A stretch of 64,000 nt of DNA. It comes from Acidobacteriota bacterium. Lineage in GTDB: Bacteria; Acidobacteriota; Terriglobia; Acidiferrales; UBA7541. A program made the translations under genes and the position numbers. Of the stretch, positions 25,357-33,648 are shown one piece after another (position 1 is the stretch's first letter; every line of letters begins with the position of its first letter). The notes beneath the pieces are model-generated. The model had not been told where the DNA came from, ran no database searches, and saw only the letters and a program-made list of their open reading frames with translations. Where the stretch lies: positions 1 to 64,000 of the forward strand of contig JAFDVY010000002.1 in NCBI GenBank assembly GCA_018268785.1, in the 5' to 3' direction.

Positions 25357-26022
25357 TTAGCGGCGGTCTACGGTCGGATGGCGAACGTCTTCGCCCTGCA
25401 CAAGATAAATCACATCTTCGGCGATATTCGTGGCGTGGTCGCCGATGCGTTCCAAATTTTTCGCAACGAGAATCAGTTCGAATGCCGGGAACACCACGCT
25501 CGAATCGCCCATCATATAGGTCAACAATTCGCGAAAAATCTGGTCGCGGTAATGATCTACTTTGTCGTCGCTGGCGAGGACCTTGCGGGCAAGCTCCACA
25601 TCGCGCCGCACCACTGCGTTCAGCGCATCGCGCACCATTTCCTCGGCCACTTCGCTCATGCGCGGCAAATCCACATAGGGCTTTACCCGTGGGTGGCGCA
25701 GAATGCGCAGCGAACCTTGCGCGATGTTCACCGCCTGATCGCCGATGCGCTCGAGATCATTGTTGATGCGCGAAACGGCCAGGACAAAGCGCAAATCCAT
25801 GGCCATCAGTTGATGCAGCGCAAGCAACTGCACGACGCGATCGTCAATCTCCATCTGCAATTCGTTGATTGCGTCTTCTTCATCGAGCACGTGCTTCGCA
25901 AGCTGCTCATCCGAATCCAAAACCGCGTGCACAGCCTGATGGACGGCGCGCTCAGCCAGGCTGCCCATCCAGAGCAGCCTCTCTTTCAGTTCGTTCAAAT
26001 CTCGTTCAAAATGGCGTTCCAT
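25357..26022 (-). CDS. phoU: Phosphate transport regulator PhoU (copy 1)
   Basis: A 221-residue protein made of two PhoU three-helix repeats. Each carries the metal-cluster motif: DLERIGDQAVNIAQG near residue 90 and NLERIGDHATNIAEDVIY near residue 193. PhoU links the Pst transporter to the PhoR kinase and keeps the Pho regulon off when phosphate is plentiful. It is the last gene of the pst operon, 54 bases after pstB. A second phoU lies upstream of pstS. Confidence 0.96.
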   Translation of the reverse strand: MERHFERDLNELKERLLWMGSLAERAVHQAVHAVLDSDEQLAKHVLDEEDAINELQMEIDDRVVQLLALHQLMAMDLRFVLAVSRINNDLERIGDQAVNIAQGSLRILRHPRVKPYVDLPRMSEVAEEMVRDALNAVVRRDVELARKVLASDDKVDHYRDQIFRELLTYMMGDSSVVFPAFELILVAKNLERIGDHATNIAEDVIYLVQGEDVRHPTVDRR

Positions 26023-26076
26023 TTACGACCTCACCCTCAGGCGTTCAAGCGGCATAGTCTCTTCATTCAAACGAAC

Positions 26077-26901
26077 TCATCCAAACCTTCCGGTAATGTA
26101 CGCTTCGGTGCGCGGATCGGTCGGCGTTGTGAACATGTGCGGCGTCGGGCTGAATTCCACGAGCTGCCCCATCAGCAAGAATGCCGTGTAATCGCTCACG
26201 CGTGCCGCTTGCTGCATGTTGTGCGTGACGATGACGATCGTGCAGAGATCCTTCAACTGCACCAGGAGCTCTTCGATTTTTGCGGTGCTGATCGGGTCAA
26301 GAGCGGAGCAAGGCTCATCGAGCAGCAGGACTTCCGGTTCAACCGCCAGGCCACGCGCAATGCAAAGGCGCTGCTGCTGGCCGCCGGAAAGTTCATAAGC
26401 CGACTTGTGCAGGTGATCCTTCACTTCGTCCCAAAGTGCGGCGTGGCGAAGACTCTTTTCCACAGCATCCGCAATCGGCAATTTCGATCCGTTAATCCTC
26501 AATCCGTACGCCACATTGTCAAAAATCGATTTCGGAAACGGATTCGGCCGTTGAAAAACCATGCCGACTCGCCGGCGAAGCAAAGTCACATCCTGCGAAA
26601 GGATGTTTTGCCCATCGAGCAGAATTTCTCCTTGCAACCGCGCACCGCGAACCGTTTCGTGCATGCGGTTGAACGTGCGGAGCAGAGTGGATTTGCCGCA
26701 ACCGGAAGGGCCAATGAGCGCCGTAACCTTGCCGGCCGCGATTCCCATGTTGATGTCATAGAGCGTTTGCTTTTGCCCGTAGAAGAAATTGACTCTGCTG
26801 ACGTTCATCCGCATTGTCGGGGGCGCGGCGGCTTCGCGTCCCTGCGTTATTGTGGATGGATTGACGTTTACGGACACAGCCTGCCTCACGGATGCATGCA
26901 T
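26077..26901 (-). CDS. pstB: Phosphate ABC transporter ATP-binding protein
   Basis: The chosen ATG ([10 protein letters not shown]) has GAGGTAGG just upstream and lies five bases from the pstA stop, giving 274 residues; the frame stays open further up inside pstA but that part is not protein-like. Motifs are full: Walker [11 protein letters not shown]-loop, signature [15 protein letters not shown], Walker [17 protein letters not shown], and H-loop [13 protein letters not shown]. The first 30 residues are a non-conserved extension. It energises the PstCA channel. Confidence 0.96.
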   Translation of the reverse strand: MHASVRQAVSVNVNPSTITQGREAAAPPTMRMNVSRVNFFYGQKQTLYDINMGIAAGKVTALIGPSGCGKSTLLRTFNRMHETVRGARLQGEILLDGQNILSQDVTLLRRRVGMVFQRPNPFPKSIFDNVAYGLRINGSKLPIADAVEKSLRHAALWDEVKDHLHKSAYELSGGQQQRLCIARGLAVEPEVLLLDEPCSALDPISTAKIEELLVQLKDLCTIVIVTHNMQQAARVSDYTAFLLMGQLVEFSPTPHMFTTPTDPRTEAYITGRFG

Positions 26902-26906
26902 TATTC

Positions 26907-27755
26907 CTACCTCAAAACAGTCCCGCCGCGGGACAAAATCGAACGGGCAACTATGTTCACAATCAGGATCAGCGCAAGCAATACGAGACCCGCCGCCCAC
27001 GCCTGGCGGTGCCAATCGTCGTAAGGTGAAATCGCGTAGTTGAAAATCATGACCGGCAGCGATGCGGTCGGTTCCCCGAGACCATGACTCCAATATCGAT
27101 TGCCGAACGCGGTGAAGAGCAACGGGGCGGTTTCCCCCGCGACGCGCGCCAGGGCCAGCAAAATCGCTGTCATGATGCCGCGGTAAGCTGAGGGCACGAC
27201 GACGGACATGATCGTGCGCCATTTACTGGCGCCCAGAGCCATGGATCCCTCGCGTAAAGCGCGCGGAACTCCATGGAGGAATTCTTCCGTGCTGCGCAAC
27301 GTGATGGGAATCATCATCAAGCCCAGGGCGAACGCCCCGGCAAACGCCGAAAAATGCTTAAAGGGCAGCACCGTGAGGGCGTACGCAAAGATCCCGATTA
27401 CGATCGAAGGCACCCCGTTCAACAAATCCGCGGCATAGCGGACAACGAATGCAATGGCGGAGTTGCTGAATTCAGAAAGATAGATTCCCCCGAAAAACCC
27501 AATTGGCACGCCAAACAGAGAGGCGAGCAGAAGCAGCTTTGCGCTGCCAACGATGGCGTTCGCCATACCGCCGCCCAATTCCCCGACCGGGGCGGGCAGC
27601 TTGGTAAAAAAATTCCAGTTGATCGAGGCCCCGCCGTTGTAGACAAGATAGCCGAGAATAAAGAAAAGCACAGACACGGCGACGACCGCGCAGACACCCG
27701 TCATCGTCAGCATGAAGTTGCTGACAAACTTTCTCCACCGCAGCCGGGGGTTCAT
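26907..27755 (-). CDS. pstA: Phosphate ABC transporter permease PstA
   Basis: A 282-residue permease with six predicted helices and the EAA loop [21 protein letters not shown] near residue 180. The N-terminal [15 protein letters not shown] and the segment GGIYLSEFS are standard for PstA. It overlaps the pstC tail by four bases (ATGA) and precedes pstB by five, in the usual order. Intact, unlike its partner pstC. Confidence 0.95.
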   Translation of the reverse strand: MNPRLRWRKFVSNFMLTMTGVCAVVAVSVLFFILGYLVYNGGASINWNFFTKLPAPVGELGGGMANAIVGSAKLLLLASLFGVPIGFFGGIYLSEFSNSAIAFVVRYAADLLNGVPSIVIGIFAYALTVLPFKHFSAFAGAFALGLMMIPITLRSTEEFLHGVPRALREGSMALGASKWRTIMSVVVPSAYRGIMTAILLALARVAGETAPLLFTAFGNRYWSHGLGEPTASLPVMIFNYAISPYDDWHRQAWAAGLVLLALILIVNIVARSILSRGGTVLR

Positions 27756-28725
27756 GTTTGCCCCATTCCGCTGCCTTTTTGCGCGGTTAGAACGAGCAAC
27801 AAACGCGCGAAGCCGTTCAGGATAAATGTGAGAAGAAACAGAACAAGGCCCAATTCGATCAGCGCCTGCAGATGGATTTGGCCCGTGGCCTCGGTAAATT
27901 CATTGGCAATGACTGCGGCAATGGAATAGCCCGGAGACAACAGAGAAGTATTCACTACCGGGCTGTTGCCGATGACCATGGTGACAGCCATGGTTTCGCC
28001 CAGCGCGCGTGCCAACGCCAGAAAAATCGAGCCCATAATCCCGCCGCGACTTTCCATGTGGATTCCCAGCGCGTCGATCCAAGAGCCAGGGCTGCTTCCC
28101 TCTGGTCGCGAGGTACGGACAATAGGACTTCGCGCGAAACGGAAATGATATAGGGAATAACCATGATGGCCAGGACGATGCCAGCTGTGAGAAAACCAAC
28201 GCCGTAAGCGGGTCCTTTAAAGAGGGGCAAAAAGCCAAGAGAGTGCTTCAGGGCGGGCTGGATATAGACCCTCATCAGAGGCACGACGATGAATACGCCG
28301 AGCAAGCCGTAAATCACGCTGGGAACCGCGGCCAATAAGTCGATGAAGAACTGCAGGGTATCCGAAATCTTTTGTGGGGCGAGTTCAGCAAGGAAAATCG
28401 CGGCGCCGATGCCCAGCGGAACAGCGATGAGCAAGGACACCGCCGCGGTGACGAGCGTCCCGTAGATAAAGGGCAGTGCCCCAAATTCTTCGGCAATCGG
28501 ATCCCATACTTGGGTAACCAAAAAGCTGAGGCCGAACTTATGCCGCGTGATGCTGGAATCGTGCCAAAGCTGTAAGACGAGCAGGACGGTAATCAGCACG
28601 ACGCTGGCCGCAAACAAGAACGTGATTATTCGCGCGATTTCGTCGCCGTTTCTGAAGCGCGAAAGGAATGAGCGCGAGCCCTCTGCGGGGCCCGCGCTCG
28701 GTACCGTTGTTGTTGAGGTTGCCAC
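27752..28725 (-). pseudogene. pstC: Phosphate ABC transporter permease PstC, frameshifted
   Basis: Two overlapping frames together make one PstC. The first, from 28725, gives the N-terminal region through the start of the EAA loop (QREAALALGSTRWESTWKV), then degenerates into Trp/Arg-rich nonsense. The second, readable from about 28050, resumes with RGGIMGSIFLALARALGETMAV and runs to the normal C-terminus overlapping pstA. Against family members the residues between WKV and RGGIM (the V-L-P-x-A part of the loop) are missing. This implies a deletion of about 13-16 bases near 28046-28050, not a single miscalled base. An ATG at 28057 could restart translation in the second frame. Transport would be lost unless the sequence is in error or the halves complement each other. 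Confidence 0.85.
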
Positions 28726-28731
28726 TGTCGT

Positions 28732-29760
28732 CTACTGAATCGATCCGATTGCCTTCAGTTCTTTCGCCACTACTTCCTTCGGAAGCTTGGCGTACTTGAG
28801 ATCCTCGTTGAATTTCTGCCCGTCGGTGATCGCCCATTTCAGAAATCCCTTGATGGCGTCCCGCTTTGCAGCGTCTGAAATCCTTGATGGAATCAAAAGC
28901 CATGTAAACGTGGAGATCGGATATGCATTTTTCCCGGGCGCATTTGTGATTGAAACGCGAAAATCGTCCGGGATGTTCTTGGCAGCGCCCGCCGCTGCTT
29001 CGCTGACGCCGGCAAGGTCCGCTTTGAGGAAAACGCCCTCCGCATTCTTCACTGCCCCATAGGCAATGTTGTTGTTCGCGGCGTAGATCAATTCAACGTA
29101 ACCGATGGAATATGGCGTTTGTTTCACAAGGCCGGTTACACCTTCATTGCCCTTTCCACCGAGGCCTACGGGCCAATTCACTGAGGTGCCCTTGCTCACC
29201 TTGTTCTTCCAATCCTCGCTGACCTTCGAAAGGTAATCGGTAAAGACGTAAGTCGTGCCGCTGCCGTCCGAGCGGTGCACGACTACAATGTCTTCAGTCG
29301 GCAGGTTCACGCCCTTGTTCGGGCCGGCGATTGCCGGGTCATTCCACTTGGTAATCCGGCCGAGGAAGATTCCAGCCAGCGCTTCCGGGGTGAAATTGAG
29401 GGAAGCGTTCACGTTGGGAATGTTGTAGGTGGGGACAACCGCGCCCAACACGGTCGGAAAGTGCAGGATGCCGCTGCCATGCTTGTCGCTGTATGCCTTG
29501 AGCTGCTCGTCGCTCATCGGTCCGTCGGATGCGCCAAAATCAACGGTTCCGTCCGTTGCCTGTTTGATTCCTGCGCCTGAGCCGACCGATTGATAGTTGA
29601 TGGCAATGCCCGGATTTGCTTTGTGATATTCGTCGAACCACTTCGAATAAATCGGGTTGGGAAATGTTGCACCCGCGCCGTTGATCAGGAGTGCGTTCTG
29701 CGCCAGGACGATTCCGCCGAGGGCTAGAACAACCAGGAGCAATCCTGTTAGACGTTTCAT
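28732..29760 (-). CDS. pstS: Phosphate-binding protein PstS
   Basis: A 342-residue periplasmic binding protein with a signal peptide (MKRLTGLLLVVLALGGIVLA, no lipobox cysteine). Phosphate-binding motifs are present: GAGATFPNPIYSKW at the mature start, QSVGSGAGIKQ, DFGASDGPMSDEQL, and HRSDGSGTTYVFTDYLS. It is first in the pst operon and ends six bases before pstC. The ATG has a GTGGAG ribosome binding site. A Pho-box-like repeat lies 59 bases upstream. Confidence 0.97.
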   Translation of the reverse strand: MKRLTGLLLVVLALGGIVLAQNALLINGAGATFPNPIYSKWFDEYHKANPGIAINYQSVGSGAGIKQATDGTVDFGASDGPMSDEQLKAYSDKHGSGILHFPTVLGAVVPTYNIPNVNASLNFTPEALAGIFLGRITKWNDPAIAGPNKGVNLPTEDIVVVHRSDGSGTTYVFTDYLSKVSEDWKNKVSKGTSVNWPVGLGGKGNEGVTGLVKQTPYSIGYVELIYAANNNIAYGAVKNAEGVFLKADLAGVSEAAAGAAKNIPDDFRVSITNAPGKNAYPISTFTWLLIPSRISDAAKRDAIKGFLKWAITDGQKFNEDLKYAKLPKEVVAKELKAIGSIQ

Positions 29761-29818
29761 AGATTATTCTCCACTCGAAACTTGTAGTGAATTGACACAG
29801 CTCAGTCTGGGTGGCGGT

Positions 29819-29836
29819 TGTTACAGCCGTGTTACA
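29819..29836 (-). promoter_or_regulatory. Pho-box-like direct repeat upstream of pstS
   Basis: Two copies of TGTAACA (minus strand) recur with exact 11-base periodicity, the spacing of PhoB half-sites (TGTCATA-like). This fits PhoB control of the pst operon, with phoB itself encoded upstream. Confidence 0.6.
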
Positions 29837-29942
29837 ATTCATTCATAGTTGAATAAATCTGAACTAGCTCTAAATCGTCGTAACTTCCAGTCATCGGCTT
29901 TATTTTCAATTATTTACGGGAATTAGCACGCCAGAGAGGAGA

Positions 29943-29975
29943 TGGGGATCGCCGCCAGGGGTGCGCCGATCCCCA
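29943..29975. terminator. Strong hairpin between phoU2 and pstS
   Basis: A perfect nine-pair stem (TGGGGATCG/CGATCCCCA) follows the phoU2 stop. It lacks a T-run, so it may be a factor-dependent terminator or mRNA-stabilising element separating the regulatory and transport halves of the cluster. Confidence 0.45.
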
Positions 29976-29997
29976 AGGTAGGTTACTTCACAGAAGT

Positions 29998-30795
29998 TCA
30001 AGCGCGGGTAGTATCTCTGGCAATATTCACACCCGAATGAAGCTCGTATGAATTCTCCGTAATGTCCGGGGCTTGTTGATCTGCCTCTGCGGATACTTCG
30101 GGGCTGACAACGTGTCCGCGTCCATGACGCACGTCAAGACCGCGCACCCAATAAATAATGTCCTCGGCAATGTTTGTCGCGTGATCCGCGATTCGTTCGA
30201 GATGCCGTGTGGCCAGCACGAACTGAAGCCCGGAACTCACTTGTGACGCCTGCTGCGTCATGTTCTCCATTAATTTTTCGAAAATCGCGTCGCGGTAATT
30301 GTCCACCACATCATCGCTCTCTAAAACCACCGCCGCCATTTTCGCGTTGCGGAAGATCAGCGCGCCAAGACTGCGGCTGACCATCGCGCGAACGGCCGCG
30401 GCCATCGGCGCAAGCTCTTCCGGAAGCTGTGCTCCGGGCATTTCGCGAAGAGAGACTGCGCGCTGGGCCAGGTTCACCGCAAGATCGCCGATTCGTTCCA
30501 GATCGTTTGTAATTTTCAGGGCGGACACAATTAACCGCAGCTCATCGTCCGAGTATGAGCCGCGGCGCAACAGTCTCACTGCGTGCTCATCAATCACGAT
30601 TTCCATCTCATTGATTCGAGGTTCAAGCAGGAACACTTCGCTCGGCAGAGACGCTGTTCGCGGATTTTCAAGACTCACAATGGAATCCAGCGCGCGGTTC
30701 ATGGCGCTCTCCACCGTGCGCGTCATCGAAATCAGATAGTTGACTAGCGTTTCGTAAAGGACCGTTTCTGTAAGGGACGACGTGGCGGCGGCCAT
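29998..30795 (-). CDS. PhoU-family regulator (copy 2)
   Basis: From the ATG with GAGGA seven bases upstream the protein has 265 residues: a PhoU double repeat with DLERIGDLAVNLAQR near residue 90 and HLERIADHATNIAEDIIYWV near residue 193. A 40-residue C-terminal tail is not part of the family core. It lies between phoR and pstS, whereas the other phoU ends the pst operon. Two divergent copies suggest split roles, for example one for kinase control and one for transport control. The reading frame could start 63 bases earlier, but that part looks non-coding. Confidence 0.9.
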   Translation of the reverse strand: MAAATSSLTETVLYETLVNYLISMTRTVESAMNRALDSIVSLENPRTASLPSEVFLLEPRINEMEIVIDEHAVRLLRRGSYSDDELRLIVSALKITNDLERIGDLAVNLAQRAVSLREMPGAQLPEELAPMAAAVRAMVSRSLGALIFRNAKMAAVVLESDDVVDNYRDAIFEKLMENMTQQASQVSSGLQFVLATRHLERIADHATNIAEDIIYWVRGLDVRHGRGHVVSPEVSAEADQQAPDITENSYELHSGVNIARDTTRA

Positions 30796-30901
30796 TCGTT
30801 TTCCTCGCTTGGCGGGAAGCTTGCACACTCCTCCGGCTAGGAGAACTCTACTGAACATTGGTTACAAGAAATTCAAACAGGGATGAATATGCGGAAATAT
30901 T

Positions 30902-32722
30902 TCAGTTGGAGCGGCCGTTCGTCCGAGAGCGCGGACCCGGCCGTTCCGCATCGAAAACCGGAACCGAGAAGTGAAATTGCGACCCGTTGCCGACTTCGCT
31001 TTCCACCCAAAGCTTGCCGCCGTGCGCTTCCATCAGATGTTTCGCAATGGAGAGCCCCAGCCCTGTACCGCCGACTTCCCGCGAACGTGCCACGTCCACG
31101 CGATAAAACCGTTCAAAAATACGCGACTGGTCCGCTTCGGGAATGCCAATGCCTGTATCGGAAACCGTTATCACCACTTCGGAATCTCTTGCTTCCGCGC
31201 TGACCATGATCTGTCCGCCCGCAGGCGTATATTGAATCGCGTTGTCGATCAGGTTCTGCAACACTTCCGTCAGGCGGCGACGGTCGCCCGCGATTTCCGG
31301 AATGTTTTTTCCAAGATTCACGGATAGGCGCAGATCTTTTTCTTTTGCGCGCGGCTGCGCGGTCTCAATGCAGCTTGTTATGAGCTGCTCCACCGGCAAT
31401 TTTCGGATTTCCAGCTCCAGCCGGTCCGCATCCATCTTCGAAAGCATCAGCAAATCTTCCGTGAGCCGCGCCAGACGCCGCGAATGTTCCACGATTATTT
31501 TCAGGAATCGGTCCCGGTTCTGCGGATCGTTCATCGCCCCGGCCAGCAGCGTTTCTGAAAATCCTTGAATCGCCGTCAGAGGCGTGCGAAATTCATGCGA
31601 CACATTCGCCACAAAATCGCGCCTCACACGCTCGAGCTTCCGCAAATCCGTAATGTCGTGCAGCACAATCACGGCGCCGTTTGCCTCTGTCGCGCGAACC
31701 GCTGCAATGGTGGCCGCAAAAAAATGCTGCCGCAGCGTTCCCGTGACGATTTCCGATTCAACGCGCGGCTCGCCCGCCAGCACCTTCCGCACAGCCTCAA
31801 TCAATTCGGTTTGGCGAACGACTTCCACCAGCCCGCTGCCGGGCCGGGGCGGCACATCCAATCCAAGAATGGACGCAAAGCTGGGATTCGAAAACAGCAC
31901 GCGTTCGCCCGCGTTTACGACCGCCACGCCTTCCACCATGCTTCCGAGAATCGCTGAGGAAAGATTTCGCTCCTCGGTAAGGGTGCGTATCGTCTCGTTC
32001 AGTCGCGCCGCCGTCTGATTCAGCGAAGCTCCCAGCGAATCCAGCGCGTCGCCGGAACTTCCCGTGGGTTCCGCGTGAAAATCGCCTTCCGCCACTCGCT
32101 TTGAAAAAACAGTCAGTCGATCTACTCGATTTGTAAAACTGCGCGACACCAGCAAAGTAACCCCGCCGAGAATCATCAGCAGCGAAATCGAAGCAAGCCA
32201 AAGAGTATTGCGAAAATCGGAAACCACGGACGTTACTGTCTCGAGCGGAAGGGCGAACCGCAGCAACACCGGCTGTTCTGCTGCCGTTTGCTGGCGGACC
32301 GCATAGTACAAAAGGTCGCTGTTGATCGTGACGCTGTGGCGAATCGAATGGCCCGTCCCCTGTGCCAGGGCATCGATTACTTCCGGACGTTTCGCATGAT
32401 TTTCCATCGTCTGCGGATCCGATTGCGAATCCGCAAGGACAAGTCCTTGCTGGGTGATTACCGTAACGCGCGCGCCGCTTGCCTGCATTCGCTTTATCCA
32501 CGCATGCAAGCCATCGATTTCTTCGCTCTTGGAAGGCGGCAGGGAGGAGAGAACCGGAGCTTGCGCCTGGCCAACACCGGCTATCGCTTTCAGTTGTTCC
32601 ATGACCGCGCGCTCGGAATCCCGCCGCAGCGCGCGCTCCGCGGAAATATCCACGCCAATGAGCGCCACCAGCAGCAGCGTCAGAAACGTCAGAGCGAGTT
32701 TCCAGAATAAGTTAAGCCGCAC
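30902..32722 (-). CDS. phoR: Phosphate regulon sensor kinase PhoR-like
   Basis: A 606-residue membrane kinase: helix about 8-28, periplasmic domain to about 185, helix about 188-208, HAMP (FTNRVDRLTVFSKRVAEGDF), PAS (about 265-370), HisKA with the phospho-acceptor in FVANVSHEFRTPLT, and HATPase_c (DNAIQYTPAGG, DTGIGIP, GGTGLGLSI). A substantial periplasmic sensor distinguishes it from E. coli PhoR and is normal outside the Enterobacteria. Its start overlaps phoB by 11 bases, so the pair is translationally coupled. With phoU and pst genes adjacent, phosphate sensing is well supported. Confidence 0.93.
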   Translation of the reverse strand: MRLNLFWKLALTFLTLLLVALIGVDISAERALRRDSERAVMEQLKAIAGVGQAQAPVLSSLPPSKSEEIDGLHAWIKRMQASGARVTVITQQGLVLADSQSDPQTMENHAKRPEVIDALAQGTGHSIRHSVTINSDLLYYAVRQQTAAEQPVLLRFALPLETVTSVVSDFRNTLWLASISLLMILGGVTLLVSRSFTNRVDRLTVFSKRVAEGDFHAEPTGSSGDALDSLGASLNQTAARLNETIRTLTEERNLSSAILGSMVEGVAVVNAGERVLFSNPSFASILGLDVPPRPGSGLVEVVRQTELIEAVRKVLAGEPRVESEIVTGTLRQHFFAATIAAVRATEANGAVIVLHDITDLRKLERVRRDFVANVSHEFRTPLTAIQGFSETLLAGAMNDPQNRDRFLKIIVEHSRRLARLTEDLLMLSKMDADRLELEIRKLPVEQLITSCIETAQPRAKEKDLRLSVNLGKNIPEIAGDRRRLTEVLQNLIDNAIQYTPAGGQIMVSAEARDSEVVITVSDTGIGIPEADQSRIFERFYRVDVARSREVGGTGLGLSIAKHLMEAHGGKLWVESEVGNGSQFHFSVPVFDAERPGPRSRTNGRSN

Positions 32723-33407
32723 GGGTTTCGAACAAGTACCCCGCGCCGCGAACCGTCTTCAGATGGACGGGATTTTCCGGATCGGTTTCGATTTTTTCCC
32801 GCAACCGCCTCACGTAAACGTCCACGCTGCGCGGCGTCACGAAACGATCCGTGCCCCAAACGGCATCCAGAAGCTGGTCTCGCGTAAAAACGCGATTCGG
32901 ACGCGAAGCAAGATAGTAAAGCAGCCGGAATTCTAACGTACTCAGCGGCACCGGCTTGCCCGAATGATTCACGCGATACGACGCCGGATCGATTGCCAGC
33001 TTGCCCACCTCAATCGTTCGCGGCGAATCCGCGGGCGGCTCGGCGCGACGCAGCAGCGCCTTGACGCGCGCAATCAATTCGCGCGGACTGAACGGCTTGG
33101 TGACGTAATCGTCCGCGCCCATTTCAAGGCCCACCACGCGATCGGCTTCTTCTCCGCGCGCGGTCAGCATCAATATGGGAAGGCGATTGAGCGCCTCATC
33201 CTTGCGGACTTCCCGGCAAATATCCAGCCCGGAAAGTTTCGGCAGCATGAGGTCAAGCAACAGCAAATCCGGAGGCGATTTCTTCAAAGTGCTCAAGCCA
33301 GTAGACCCGTCATGGGAAGAGCTGACTTGGAACCCTTCGTTCGCGAGGTTATAGCGGACAAGCTCGACGATATCGCGGTCGTCTTCGATGATCAGAATCT
33401 TTTTCAT
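32712..33407 (-). CDS. phoB: Phosphate response regulator PhoB-like
   Basis: An OmpR/PhoB-class regulator of 231 residues from the chosen ATG (MKKILIIEDDRD). The receiver has the acidic pair at 9-10, acceptor D52 in LLLLDLMLPKLSG, and the lysine in YVTKPFSPREL. The C-terminal winged helix (about 130-229) ends with RSVDVYVRRLREKIETDP and VRGAGYLF. A longer in-frame start exists 132 bases upstream but adds sequence foreign to the family. Expected target: the TGTAACA repeat before pstS. Confidence 0.95.
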   Translation of the reverse strand: MKKILIIEDDRDIVELVRYNLANEGFQVSSSHDGSTGLSTLKKSPPDLLLLDLMLPKLSGLDICREVRKDEALNRLPILMLTARGEEADRVVGLEMGADDYVTKPFSPRELIARVKALLRRAEPPADSPRTIEVGKLAIDPASYRVNHSGKPVPLSTLEFRLLYYLASRPNRVFTRDQLLDAVWGTDRFVTPRSVDVYVRRLREKIETDPENPVHLKTVRGAGYLFETRAA

Positions 33408-33648
33408 TTGAACCGCTTTACGGTCACCCGGAAGTGAAGCAGGGCGGACCGCCTGCCGGCTTGGCGTCAGTGTATCGTAGGAATTCGCGTTCCGGTAGGC
33501 AGCCGGCGTTCCGGTCGTGCCATGAACATTTCTTAACACACCCGTGAGTATTGCAAACCTTCGGTAACAAAAGGTTTACATGAATGTGAATGAATGATGA
33601 ACAAAAGTACTGGGCGTTGCAGCGGTGCTGCGCTCCGGCAGAGTGGCG

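Noticed and set aside
33541-33600. A possible Pho box upstream of phoB (TTCACATTCATGTAAAC-like sequence)
   Set aside because: The half-sites do not keep 11-base phasing and are much weaker than the repeat before pstS.
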